DNA of 64,000 nt from Heliopora coerulea (lineage: Eukaryota; Cnidaria; Anthozoa; Scleralcyonacea; Helioporidae), in NCBI GenBank assembly GCA_030142905.1, contig JASJOG010000337.1:95001-159000 (forward strand). Direction: 5' to 3'. The notes under the pieces were generated by a model. The model searched no databases and was not told where the DNA came from. It was given only the letters and a program-made list of their open reading frames with translations. Positions 44,933 to 55,205 of the stretch are shown piece by piece (position 1 is the first letter of the stretch; every line of letters begins with the position of its first letter). Made by a program: the position numbers and the translations under genes.

Positions 44933-45790
44933 TCATCTGTCGATGTTCAGTTTTATCAGACCTAAATCTGTGGCAGTCTGACAACTCAGTGATACTTTAC
45001 GAATTTGCGATTTCTGTGATTGAGTCCTGGATTTCTGGTTGCATTCTTGTTTTTGAGTGGAATTATCAAACATTGGGTTGTTGTTTTGACAAACTCTAGC
45101 ATAGTGATTAGTGTTACCGCGTTTGCAACATGTTTGTCCTCTAGCAGGGCAAGGAGAAGTGATATGGGGCCACATTAGTCCACACTTATGGCATTGTTGT
45201 TACTTTTCTTTCGGAGTGATGTAGTTTGCTTCCTCAGGAGTGATGCTTGTCAATATCAAACATTCTTCGATACCAGCTGGTTGTAGTTCACTATTTACCA
45301 GTGCTCTAGCTTTTGAAAGTAATTATTTGAGAGTGAACTTGTCTTCCCTGAGTGCATATCTCCTGAGATGTTTCGACCTACAATTTTGTATGATGGCAGA
45401 TTTCAGTTCATTATCGATATCATGAAATTCACAATGAGCAGCCAGTTTGCAAAGTCTAGTTGCAAACTGATCTGTTGTTTCACCATTGTTTTGTTTGGCT
45501 AAATGAAACTGTAAAATTTCATAGTCAACATTTTTTTTGGCACGAAATACTCATCCAATTTGTCAAGGGCTGTTTTGTAATCATCGTCATTGCCTGTGTT
45601 GCTTCTCCTGCTTGATTAAGAAGTAATGCTCATTTCTGTGTATTATCCTTGACGTTAACAGCCACTAGATATGTTTCAAAACGACGTTTCCATGTCTTCC
45701 ATCTATGATTTGATGATGTGGGATCGGAGATTGGATCAAATGGAAGAAGAGGAGTTACGTTTATTTTACCAGCAGTTGCCATGTTGTTTC
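44933..45790 (-). pseudogene. Gypsy gag and zinc knuckle
   Basis: ATG at about 45783 opens MATAGKINVTPLLPFDPISD followed by WKTWKRRFETYLVAV, typical Gypsy gag start. Stops begin near 45630. The nucleocapsid is readable at 45185-45060 as CHKCG, then TCCKRGNTNHYARVC, and leads into SQIRKVSLSC. A protease active site was not found, which suggests deletion or decay between 44930 and 44870. Confidence 0.8.
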
Positions 45791-45865
45791 ACTCGTTCAC
45801 TTTTACACCACAATTTTCCTATATAAATCCTTGTTGCCATTTGTAATATTCATTATTTGCAGACA

Positions 45866-45954
45866 TGTAATTTGCTTTTATTATATCCTCCATATCTATG
45901 CTTCTTATCTACAGGCCTCGTTTTCGTGACACATGATCACTTCACACCATTACA
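45866..45954 (-). repeat. Short Gypsy 5' LTR
   Basis: 89 bp, matches 43063-43157 with small indels. It starts TGTAATTTGC and ends CACCATTACA. Confidence 0.85.
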
Positions 45955-46565
45955 CCGTATGCAAGCTCAGGGACTGGTATGTTGTTGACCAAACCTTAGG
46001 TTACTTAGGTCCGTATTGAAGTAAATGGGTTTAGTCTCATTCTTTTTTCCATTTTATGGATCTCTCAGACGTTGTTTACATCATTTGAACACTGAAGCCA
46101 GTGAAGTCAGTGAAGACCGGCAAACAAAATGACTCTCTTGGTGCTTGCAGCTGGTTTCACTTTTGGAGGCCATCTTAGTATCTGGACAATTTATGACTCG
46201 AAATGGCAGTTATCAAAGTTAGCTCCTTGGAATATGCATTGGCCAACTGCTAATTTGTTGCAGCAATGCTTTGTCTTTGCTCTTCCGGATAAATATGAGC
46301 AAAAGATGTAAGGGAAACTCGCTTGCTGTCAGGACATTTGTAGAGCTACTAAGTGTCAACAACATTCTTTGCTGAAGTTGAATAGATGCTGATTTGTATA
46401 AACCTTGAGACTTTTCATGTTCTGTTAACCACTTATCTGAGCTATGCAATCACAGGCAAGTCTGAATCAAGTAGCTTTGATATACAAGTTCCGCGAATGG
46501 AATTGTTTTGAGCAGCTTTCAAAAGTAGCTTCCGAACTTTGTTCTTCCCCAAGGGAGACTTTTTG
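45955..46565 (-). mobile_element. Repeat family X, copy B, segment 2
   Basis: Aligns with 30255-30850 of copy A: GTATGCAAGCTCAGGGACTG, TTGTTGACCAAACC, CTGGACAATTTATGACT, TGGAATATGCATT and GCCAACTG occur in the same order. The minus-strand frame 46449-46219 reads SSDKWLTEHEKSQGLYKSAS then LLLIFIRKSKDKALLQQISS, the counterpart of copy A's NEKSLDSYKSAS and LLQYVNSWLMHI. The family is unknown. Confidence 0.7.
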
Positions 46566-48440
46566 TACCAATTATTAACTTTACACAAACAAGGCGAAAT
46601 TACTGACAGTGATTACAGTTTTCTACATCCTAAGACAGCACATTTCGGTCGAGCACATGGTTCACCTAAAACACACAAAACATTTTCTTCCCTTCCCAAA
46701 TTTCCGCCAATTATTGACACAATTAACCCTCCACATTACAATGTCGGTAAATTTCTTTCTTTATTACTAAACCGGCTAACTGTAAATGAGTTTACACTTT
46801 GAGACTCTTTTGACGCTGTTACACACATCCAAAACACTCCCAAACTACTATTACTAGAAGGATACCAGATTGTTTCTTTCAATGTTGAATCACTATTTAC
46901 TAATGTTCCACTATCTCACACAGTTAATATTATCTTAGATCGAATTTATAATGAAAATCTATTAAGTACCACTTTAACAAAACGCACTTTGAAAAAGCTG
47001 ATTTTGGATTGCTGCAGTAAAACCACCTTTTCTTTTAACAACCAGTTATATGAACAAATTGACGATGAATCTATGGGATCATCACTAGGACCTGTCTTGG
47101 CTAACATCATACTGAGTTTGAACAAATTATAATTTCAGATCTCATTAATAGTGATATCATAACATTTTACAAACGATATGTTGACGATACTCTCCTTTTG
47201 ATTAAACCTTCCAACATTCCATTGGTGTTAACGAAATTTACAGTTGATACTTTTCCTGATGGTAACATCCATTTTTTACACAAAATTGTGGCTGATGGTA
47301 CTGACATTTATCGTAAAGATACTCACACTGGTCAGTATACACACAAAACTGCATGGATAAAGTCTCTTTTTAACCATGGTCTTAAAATTTGTGGCTCAAG
47401 AAAGCTTTTTAAGAACCAAATCAGTTTTCTAAAATCTTGTATGTCATGGAATGGTTATCCCAACAGCGTAAAATATTTTCTAATTAATAAACTAAAATGC
47501 AAATACAACGCTTCTACAGTTAAAATGAATAGGTCTTGCAATGATGACAATTTACCCAAAATTTTGATGTGTATTCCTTTCCTTGGTAAACAAAGTGAAA
47601 ATCTAGTTAAATCATGCATTTTGAAAATTCTGCATCATCTCAATCAACCAATTAAATTTATTGTTACTTATGACATGAAAAAAGTCTCCTATTTTATTTC
47701 TAACAAAGATAAGATTCCGGAAATGCCTTGCAATAATGTCATCTACCAAATTACTTGTCCTGGCTGCAACAAAACATATATAGGTAAAACCAACCGTTGT
47801 CTTCACAAACATCTTTCCAAACATTCTACTTGACATAACACCAGTGCAGTCACCCAACACTTTCTCAAATGTGAACACTCTCACTTCATTAATGACTTAT
47901 ACCATCGATACAACCAACTAAATGACCTTCCCTCATCTTCTAATATATCTACCTCCATAAAAAAATTTAATATTTAATAACTATAAAATTCTTTATATGA
48001 GCAAGTCTACTAACACCGATAAACTTCTGACAAGTGAAGCACTCCACATCAAGTTTAATAAACCTGAGCTTAATTCTGGGCTTAGAGCTGGCAAAGAACT
48101 CAACCTTTTTATTTAAATATTATGCACACTTGTTATCTGTTAGCACGATACTTCTATTGTTTTTGCTCAACTGCTTTATTCATGGTGATGAGAATTTCTA
48201 ATTAGTATCGTAGTGTCTCAACATCTGAGCATGTTTTTAGGGATTACCAGTAGTGTTTCCTAATTTTGTCTCGATGATGTCATCACACCTCCTGTATATA
48301 GATTCTGGCATGTTATTGTAATATCATTCTGTCTGAGGATGACTTTGAAATAAAGTCGAAATATCACAGTTTCAACAATAGTCTTATCTTGTATTGAATC
48401 ATATCTTGAGTTTTCAAGATGACATTATTCTTCGGAATAT
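46566..48440 (+). mobile_element. Penelope-like element inserted in X copy B
   Basis: 5'-truncated PLE on the plus strand. Its termini end with CTGAGGATGACTTTGAAATA then AAGTCGAAATATCACA and the TCTTGAGTTTTCAAGATG text also seen at 8680 and 26900. It interrupts X between GGGAGACTTTTTGTACC and TATTATCACCTAGATTTAAC. A duplication of about 7 bases (CTTTTTG) is possible at 46558 and 48458 but not convincing. Confidence 0.8.
46580..48115 (+). pseudogene. PLE RT and GIY-YIG endonuclease
   Basis: RT begins YQLLTLHKQGEITDSDYSFL, then AHGSPKTHK (46539-46802). After a stop come VSFNVESLFTNVPL (the family has FDVES; the palm Asp is Asn) and DDESMGSSLGPVLANIIL. A frameshift near 47130 follows, then KRYVDDTLLLIKP with the intact DD. 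Frame 47198-47833 continues with DTHTGQYTHKTAWIKSLF, MSWNGYP and the nuclease CPGCNKTYIGKTNRCLHKHL, stop at 47831-47833. The remaining tail LLTSEALHIKFNKPELN lies near 48060. It would nick DNA and prime reverse transcription; here it is inactive. Confidence 0.88.
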
Positions 48441-48449
48441 GTTTTATTT

Positions 48450-49640
48450 CATGCTTTTTGAAGTTGTCGGCTGGTCATGGTATTATCACCTAGATTTAAC
48501 TGGTGTCGATTGGTAAAGTAGAATGAAGATTCTGGTTCATTCATCTTTGCAGCATGATGGCTTTTGAATATTTTTTAGTATTTAACAGGACAGCATTCAT
48601 GGTAAATTGTTTGAGGAGTGGGATAAAACACTCATCGTCCTGAAGAAATTTCCAGGCCACAACAGACTTTGGATGTTCTCTCTGCTTTCCACACAAGAAT
48701 TTCATTGCTTTATTCAGGATTCTTCGCCATAGGAAATGTTGCCTCATTGAAGACGTCGGGATGTATTTCTGGCTTGAAATAGAAAATGTATGGTAAACAA
48801 CCACCAAAAAAAAACAAAGCTACTTGTTTTTGGTCACCAAACTATCCTTCAGTGAAACAATTGTCCACTCCAGTCTTTCTCACTTCTCGGGTGGCTTGTG
48901 GATGATGAACTTTACCGTATTCAACCAGTAGTGCTTTCATCAGGATTTAAAAAACCTCTCAAGATAGTTTAAAAGGTTAAAGCAGTCATCTTCTGGCAAA
49001 TTCACCATTGAATCCTTTGGGTTGAGGTGCCACTGAATGCCTAGTTGAAAATACATAAGAGTTGCAGGTTTCTACACTGAGCCATTTTTCTTTTTTACAA
49101 AAGTTTTTCAGAGGAAAAAGGTATGTATTTTACTTTTCTCTACTCGTTCTTCTTTTGACCAAAACTTGCAGGTTTGCTTGTCGTATTTTGTTGTATGTTA
49201 TGTATTTTTCTGATATTTGGTTAGCAATAAAAATTCAGAACTCACTCGTGTTTTCTTTGTTCATTTTGTTGGTTTTGTAATTCATTCCATCTTTGTCACC
49301 AAAGTCTTGTACCTCCAGATAAATACTTAGCCTAAATCTTCATCATAGCATTTCAAATAGACATTTGCAACCATTTTTGAGATAATGTAGAATTTACCAG
49401 ATTTTTAAGACAAAAAATATCAATAAACATTTTTCAATCATGAGCTGTCCATAATGCTGGTAACTGACAGGTAACCTTCGAGGATGCTCCAATTTTAACA
49501 CAGAAAGCCTGGCCATGAAATAAAAAGTCTTTCTTTAAAGCAATATGAGTGAAAATTTTTGCTGGAAAACGACTCAAAATACCTCAAGAATGCAACTAAT
49601 ACAGGGTCTTGATGTGAACATCCATTGTTTATCAGTAGAA
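48450..49640 (-). mobile_element. Repeat family X, copy B, segment 3
   Basis: Aligns with about 30850-31860 of copy A (AAGATTCTGGTTCA, CACTTTCATCAGGATTT/GTGCTTTCATCAGGATTT, GCAATAAAAAT, CTAATACAGGGTCTTGA). The minus-strand frame 48807-48541 reads SSMRQHFLWRRILNKAMKFL, CGKQ, then FTMNAVLLNTKKYSKAIMLQ, the counterpart of copy A's SSVEQHFVGKRILKKVLTLL and TINAVWLNTTKYSNAIVIQ. Conservation at the protein level between decayed copies supports a real coding past. Confidence 0.7.
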
Positions 49641-49815
49641 TTGTCAGAACGGATCTCTTACCATTAATTAAACCATTTAAGGTTATTCTCACTAAACATT
49701 TTGTTTTAATAAAACTTCATCGAAATTTTAATCATAGATATGACGACAAGCAGTTTAAATATAAGCTATATCAGTTAATTTGAGGCAAATTGTGTGTGTT
49801 GTGTTTTTGTTATTA
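49641..49815. other. No gene recognised
   Basis: Short AT-rich spacer between X copy B and the ATT-flanked unit. Confidence 0.4.
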
Positions 49816-50255
49816 TTATTGAGGAAAGTCAGCTCATACAAGCCAGTGAGGCCATTTTGCCCAAATTGCCACATTATGCCAAAGTGGGCACATGTCCCAT
49901 AAATTATAGTGGTATGGCAATCACAAAGTGAAAACATTGTAAGTAGTTAATGCCATTTTACACCACAGTCTCACATACACAATTCCATTGGTTGTGCATG
50001 GTCAAGGGCTGGTGCTTTGCACCTATAAATCACGAGACTTCCTCTCAGACTATTCTAAGGGTCTGTTCTACAAAGCCAACCAATTAAGGCAAGCTAGACG
50101 CCAGTGCAATAGCTGAAGTCGGATAATGTGATCTATTTTGTTCTTAGACTAGGAAAGTTCCTTTCAGACATGCAAGTGTCCTGGGCTCACTCAACCATTT
50201 AAGGTAAAGGACATCAGGACAGTCAGAATGATTTACTAGTCCTCTATTATTATTA
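49816..50255 (-). repeat. ATT-flanked non-coding unit, copy 1
   Basis: About 430 bp bounded by TTATTATTATT at 49808-49820 and by ATTATTATTATT at 50244-50255. It contains GAGGAAAGTCAGCTCATA, AAGTGGGCACATGTCCCATA, GGTGCTTTGCACCTA (a small palindrome), CCAATTAAGGCAAGCTAGAC and GGACATCAGGACAGTCAGAA. The same unit is at 54577-55205. It has no open frame. It may be a SINE or the 3' end of a non-LTR element that inserts at ATT tails. Read on the minus strand its tail is (AAT)n. Confidence 0.75.
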
Positions 50256-50389
50256 TTGTTATGTTTCCATTGGCCAGTTCATATTCTAGCCATTGTTCCC
50301 TCCCACCAAATATTGTTGGGGGGTAACTGAGGTACAGGTGTTCCCATAGTTGTTCACACTAAGGCTGATGCCCTTCAGCTGTACGTTCA

Positions 50390-51379
50390 CTATTCTGACC
50401 GTACCACTCTGCCAAGCACTTTCCTAACTATTGTTTCCCCCTCAGAAAGCACCGTCCTCTGCATTGTAGTGATTATCCTAATCACACTGTCCTCATCTCC
50501 AATAATCTTTCTCACTACTCTGGTTGCATCATTGACACCACCTCCCAGGCATCCAATTATTACCAGCACTACTTCCACTGTGTACCTTCTTCTCTTTTCT
50601 CTGGTTTCAAATGCCAGCTGCTGATACTTCTGTAACTTTGTTCTCCTCGCTTCCTTGATGTTCTGCTCTTGAGGGCATGACATGTCCACTAACCAGATCT
50701 TCCTCGCTTTCTCGTCCTCTAATGTCACATCTGGTATGTGTGCAGAGCTGGTCTTTCTCATCCTATGCTCGAAGTCCCAACTCAACTTGAACCCATTCCC
50801 CTTTAAGACGTGGCCTTTCTCCCATCTAACAGTGTACCATGCTGTATTGGCAGGGAGAAGTTCACTCTCGATGGCCCAGCTAACAGCAAGTACCATCAAG
50901 GCATTGTTGTGCCTACCAAGATACTCGGTTCCTGCTAGGATCTCACACCCTGCAAGCAGGTGTTGAACGGTTTCATCAAACTTCTTTTGCAATCTACATT
51001 TCCCATCCCCACCTCTTATCCCACACAACACTTTCCATTTCCGAGTCTCCACCATCTGTTCCAGCAAATCCATGATTCCAGCCATCTTCTGTGGTGTGAC
51101 GGTTGTGTTCAACCACACGAGACTCTCGTTCACCTGCTCTGTAAGTACTTGACTCTGCATACCCTTCACCATATAATCATTCTTCAACTTCTCTGTATAC
51201 CCGTCCTGCATCCCTTTCTTCAGCTCCGCCCACCATCCTGCACATTCTTTCTCCATCTTCTCACTATCTTTCCAGATTTCTTCCTCCCTAAATTGAACCT
51301 CCACCCCAACTTCATGCAGTGCTTGTTCTGCTTCCCTTTTTAAGCTCTTGTATTTGCTGTTATACTCTCTTCCAAGCAA
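50390..51379 (-). pseudogene. Non-LTR element C-terminal endonuclease region
   Basis: 329 open codons. A helical start (MLGREYNSKYKSLKREAEQA), WWAELKKGMQDG and ESLVWLNTTVTPQKM are followed by a degenerate zinc motif KCRLQKKF..HLLAGC (family CxxC-H-C; one Cys lost). Then comes the endonuclease: HNNALMVLAVSWAIE, YTVRWEKGHVLK, HIPDVTLEDEKARKIWLVDM, CPQEQNI, KLQKYQQLAFETREKRRRYT and VVLVIIGCLGGG. PDVTLE...WLVDMSCP...KLQKY fits the PD-(D/E)xK pattern. It would cleave target DNA to start reverse transcription. Confidence 0.75.
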
Positions 51380-51497
51380 TCCTTATCCAGCGGCTCGTGC
51401 TACAAACCATGTATGTTGCCACTCACACCTTTGTTTCCTTATAAACCTGCTGCAGGCTCTTCAAGCCACGCCCTCCATCCTGTCTCTTCGGGTAAAG

Positions 51498-52785
51498 CTA
51501 TTCATCACTTGCCTGTCGGCCCAGCATACCTCTCTTGTGTAGAATATCCTTCACCAACATATCAAGGTCATATAACTCTTTTTGGGTAAACTGGCATACA
51601 TTCATGGCATATGTCGCAACTGGGATGACTCTGCAATTTATTGCTCTCACGAGATTCTTATCATACAGCTCATACTCTACGAGGCTATCCAACCTCTTTT
51701 GCATTTCTTCCTTGATTCTCTGCAATACTTTGTCTTTGTTTATCTGCTTCCCCTGTTCTATTCCAAGGAATTTGTAGAAGTCATCCTTCTCTGGGTCCAG
51801 CGCCTCTGCCCTTTCTTCCAATATAGTCAAGCCTTTGCAATATAGTCACTCTGTACACTGCCCCTGTATCGTTGCTAGCTTTCACAATTATTTTGTTAGC
51901 AGCTTCCATCTGTTTATGCCTTTCCTGGAAGGTCTTCAGGTCATAAATAAATAAGCTGTGCATCCTCTTCATGAGTCTTTCATGTGGGGGTCCCATCCTG
52001 TATCCAATTGTTTCCTCCAGTAGCATTGTAACTGGAACCTCGGTCAGACAATCCTACCTGCGAAAAACTGTCCCCTTGTAAAAAACCACACCGTATTCTA
52101 ATCCATCTACTCTGCACCTTGTGATTTCCGGCATTCAACTCTAACCATGTCTTCCAACTGCTCATCAATTTCCGTAGCACATTTATAAGCAGCTTAGGTA
52201 CTCCCATCCAATCGTACACCATCACCATCCAGTCATGGTGAACTTTGTCGTACGCCTTCCTGTAGTCGTAAAATGTGACTGCCAGGTCCTTCTTGTGTTC
52301 TCTCACCTCGTCCATCATACACTTATCAATAAGCAGTTGGTCAACCGTACCCAACACTGAGGCTCCTAGTTGTCCTTCATCCCATATCTCGTTCCATCAA
52401 GCATGTTCTCTCATGTACCATCCTATCATACCAGTGAATAACTTGTACGAAGTATTTAGACACATTATTGGTCTGTACCCCTCCTCAAATGACGTCCTCA
52501 GTGTTTGGTAAAAGGACTGTTCTGCCTGAGGTCGCCCATTCTGGAATGCCCTCTGGATCTTCATTCCAGCTCTTCGTTGTTCTTTCTAAAGCCTTCCAGG
52601 TTCCACTAAACTTCCACCAGAAATTCTGGATTCCATCAATACCAGGCGAGGTCCAATTCTTCCTCCTCTTCATAGCTTTCGCAATGGTTTCTGATCTTCT
52701 TTCTCGAATCCTCCTTGATTTTCTCCACCCACAGTTGTTCAATAGTAATCTTCTCCCACATACCTCCCCAAAATTCCACAAATCT
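51498..52785 (-). pseudogene. Non-LTR reverse transcriptase (R2/NeSL-like)
   Basis: Blocks in order leftward: SPGIDGIQNFWWKFSGTWKA (52781-52485), then DQLLIDKCMMDEVREHKKDL, AVTFYDYRKAYDKVHHDW (palm Asp) and SRWIRIRCGFLQGDSFS (52357-51980). Next in another frame come MLLEETIGYRMGPPHE and HSLFIYDLKTFQE (52026-51781), where the family has FIDDLK; the catalytic Asp is Tyr. EKDDFYKFLGIEQGKQ, KNLVRAINCRVIPVATYAMN and MLGRQASDE follow (51830-51498). Three frame changes and the FIYD box show loss of activity. Confidence 0.85.
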
Positions 52786-54290
52786 CTCCATTGCTGGGGG
52801 CTCGCCCTTAAATTCCTTTGTACTATTCACTCTCTTGTAGAAAGCCCCTTCATCTGTTACAAACATTGTATTATTCTTTCTTCTCTTCCTCTTCACTGCT
52901 TTCAGCAATATCACTTTCTTCACCCTCAGCTCATCAAACCACTTCTCCGAGGCTTCCACAAGCTTCTGTGTGCCTGCTGATCTTCCTACATACTTCCTCA
53001 GTTCTTGTAAGATCCTCACTTCTTTCCTCGTTGCTTTTCTTTGTGTCTTTGCGATAGAGCTCATTATTCACTCTCCCTATTCCCTGCCTTAGTGCCTTAA
53101 TCCGGTTGCATAACCTCTCTCTTCTATTTCCTTGTCCATTCAATTTTCTTGCTACTGCCCTTTCCATGGCATAAACTGCATCTGTGATCTCCTCCAACTA
53201 ATTGCTACTTTTTTATTTGCACACTTTGCTATTTCTGAAGGCAGTTTTTTTAAGTTTTGGAAGTCTGTTCCTTTCTTCAATGTTGGTCACATTTGTTGGT
53301 GTTAGCTGCACTAACCTCGCTGTGAAAACCTCTCTTGATGCTTTTTCTCCTTCTGTCCCTGCTGCTTCATCTGCTTCTGTTCTTCTGTGGAGTTCCTGCT
53401 CTACTTCTTTCTCTGACATGCCTACCACTCTTGCTGTCTCCTCCAATTTCCCGTCCTCAACTCTTGCCTCAGTTCCCTCCTCCCCACGCTCCTCATTCCT
53501 TTTTATCACCAAGACAAGGTTCACAATCTGATTATCCTTAAATCTAGCAGCATTATCTCTCAGCTTTTGATCTTTTAATCTCTCTCCAAACTCCTGTACC
53601 CATCTATCACCTACTCTCTTCGTAAAACCAAATCCATGTTCCCTTTCCTCCGTATCTATTTCAACCAGTCGGACCTTCTTGGCTGTCGTCCAATACATAC
53701 TCTCTGGTGGTGACAAAGGCTCAGACTTCTCAGATCATCCTTCTAGATGACCCATTACTTCCTCCTCTAATTTGAACCTCCTGGCATTATCTACTAGGTT
53801 CTGGCCTCAGACAGTCTTCTTTGTCCGCGCTTCGTTTGACCATCTCTTTTTTACACGCTTTATGAATCTGCTTCCTCTCTCTCTTTCTTCAGTTTCTATC
53901 TTGACAAGTAGTATATTCTCCTCCAAAGCCCACTCCAGCCTCTTCCCTCTCCCTCAGTTGTTTATGGGTGCTCTAGTAATGTTCTCAGCTTGCACTGCAT
54001 TTGTTCGGTGTAGAGCATCTACTTCTAAAGTTAAAGGTTGACTCATGTCATATCCCAGCAGTACATATATGGACTACCAGCAAGTTTTACATGCACGGGA
54101 ATGGTCAGTCCATCTGAAGTTGCCTGGCTTGTCAGGTAAGGCATTTCTTAAAACACAGGTTCGCCACCTCTGTGAGTTGTACATTCGCAACCTCCTGTCG
54201 TGTCGGCCACCGTTCTGGCATCCCCTTAGCACATAACTCCACCTTGGGATGATGGCTTTTTCTGTCGGGGTCTTCCTTCTCTTAGACAAT
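52636..54290 (-). pseudogene. Non-LTR element N-terminal region
   Basis: A run of charged, helical frames upstream of RT: 53716-53213 (MSPPESMYWTTAKKVRLVEI and a Glu/Arg-rich coiled coil to residue about 120), 53197-52934 (DAVYAMERAVARKLNGQGNR) and 53064-52636 (QELRKYVGRSAGTQ, KAVKRKRRKNN, FVEFWGGMWE). The last belongs to the region right before the RT domain. The 54290-54070 stretch carries Cys residues (CAKGMPERW, CFKKCLT, FPCM in broken frames) that may be a decayed zinc finger. N-terminal zinc fingers are usual for this group but are not clearly readable here. Confidence 0.6.
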
Positions 54291-54383
54291 TGCTATACAC
54301 TAACGAGCTCCATCTGCCCGGGTTTCCTGTTAGGGTTTCCTTATAATGAAGTTTTCCTTCTCCTAAATGGGTTGCCTTCACCA

Positions 54384-54480
54384 CGGCTTGAGACCCCCAT
54401 CTCCCCTTCCCGTAACCCTAGGTAGGGGGGCTTGAGAGCCCCATCTCCCCTTCCTGTAACCCTAGGTAGGGGGGCTTGAG
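54384..54480. repeat. Tandem repeat, about 48-bp unit, two copies
   Basis: GGCTTGAGACCCCCATCTCC continuing to CCTAGGTAGGGG is followed by a near-identical second unit with GAGAGCCCCATC and a third start GGGGGGCTTGAGGGTCC. It lies in the 5' leader of the R2/NeSL-like element on the minus strand. It is GC-richer than its surroundings. Confidence 0.8.
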
Positions 54481-54576
54481 GGTCCTATCACTTGCCCAAG
54501 GTGAACCCTCAGACTAGTGGAGGAAAGGAGTCATCTTACTTCTCCATTCTAGACCGGCCCTAGGCAAGATCTAGCC

Positions 54577-55205
54577 ACTGCCCCATTATTATTATTATTA
54601 TTATTATTATTGAGGAAAGTCAGCTCATATGAGCCAATGAGGTCGTTTAGCACAAATTGCCATATTATGCCAAAGTGGGCACATGTCCCATAAATTATAG
54701 TGGTGTGGCAATCACAAAGTGAAAAACATGAGTAGTTAATGCCATTTTACACCACAGTTTCACATACACAATTCCGTTGGTTGGGCATGGTCAAAGGCAG
54801 GTGCTTTGCACCTACAAATCATGAGACTTCCTCAATAACCATCACACTTCCTCTCAGTCTGTTCTAAGGGTCTGTTCCGCAAAGTTGACCAATTAAGGCA
54901 AGCTAGACGCCAGTCCAATAGCTGAAGTTGGATGTGATCTATTTTGTTCTTAGACTCAGAGAGTTCCTTTCAGAAATGTAAGTGTCCTGGGCTCATTCAA
55001 CCATTTAAGGTAAAGGACATCAGGACAGTCAGAAGGATTTACTAGTCCTTGGGCTAACAGGGAAGGTTTGCCAGCACCTTAGGTGAGGTTACTTACCACT
55101 GACAGCCAATTAAGGCAAGCAGTGGCTTTTAGTCACCCGTTTACCCAGCTGGCAAGGCAGGGGCACCACTCTCTGAGGATGCCGAAACATCTTGCCTACC
55201 TGATT
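54577..55205 (-). repeat. ATT-flanked non-coding unit, copy 2
   Basis: Bounded by about 12 ATT triplets on the left (54577-54613) and by ATTATTATT at 55203-55226 on the right. The first ~430 bp match 49816-50240 well (GAGGAAAGTCAGCTCATA..., CACATACACAATTCC, GCAAGCTAGACGCCAGT). It then extends about 150 bp further (GGGAAGGTTTGCCAGCACC, TGACAGCCAATTAAGGCAAG, CTCTGAGGATGCCGAAACAT), so copy 1 is truncated at that side. Confidence 0.75.

Larger units (their letters stand above)
43063..45954 (-). mobile_element. Ty3/Gypsy element with very short LTRs
   Basis: The LTRs are 43063-43157 (95 bp) and 45866-45954 (89 bp). Both start TGTAAT and end ATTACA, and share TGCTTTTATT, CTATGCTTCTTATCTA and the GGCCT-GTTTTC text. 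On the element strand the 3' LTR is preceded by the purine tract AGTAAAGGAGGGA. Coding runs leftward as gag, zinc knuckle, RT, RNase H. The integrase core is deleted and a polyprotein tail remains. It sits within repeat X copy B; comparison with copy A defines the empty site as GAATGCTGTGTGC-like. A clean target duplication was not seen. Confidence 0.85.
50256..54580 (-). mobile_element. R2/NeSL-like non-LTR retrotransposon
   Basis: A long minus-strand element: 5' leader with a tandem repeat (54384-54480), N-terminal region, RT, and a C-terminal domain that looks like a restriction-type endonuclease with a zinc motif before it. Its 3' end is an ATT repeat at 50244-50255. Elements with RT followed by a PD-(D/E)xK endonuclease belong to the early-branching R2/NeSL/CRE group. 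Frames are long but interrupted, and one RT catalytic residue is changed, so it is recently dead. Confidence 0.75.

Noticed and set aside
50960..51343. Plus-strand frame of 127 codons rich in His/Pro/Leu
   Set aside because: It is the antisense shadow of the endonuclease domain of the non-LTR element.
52468..53541. Long plus-strand frames (52468-52980, 53202-53531)
   Set aside because: Antisense of Glu/Lys/Arg-rich coding sequence, giving Ser/Leu/Phe-rich shadows.
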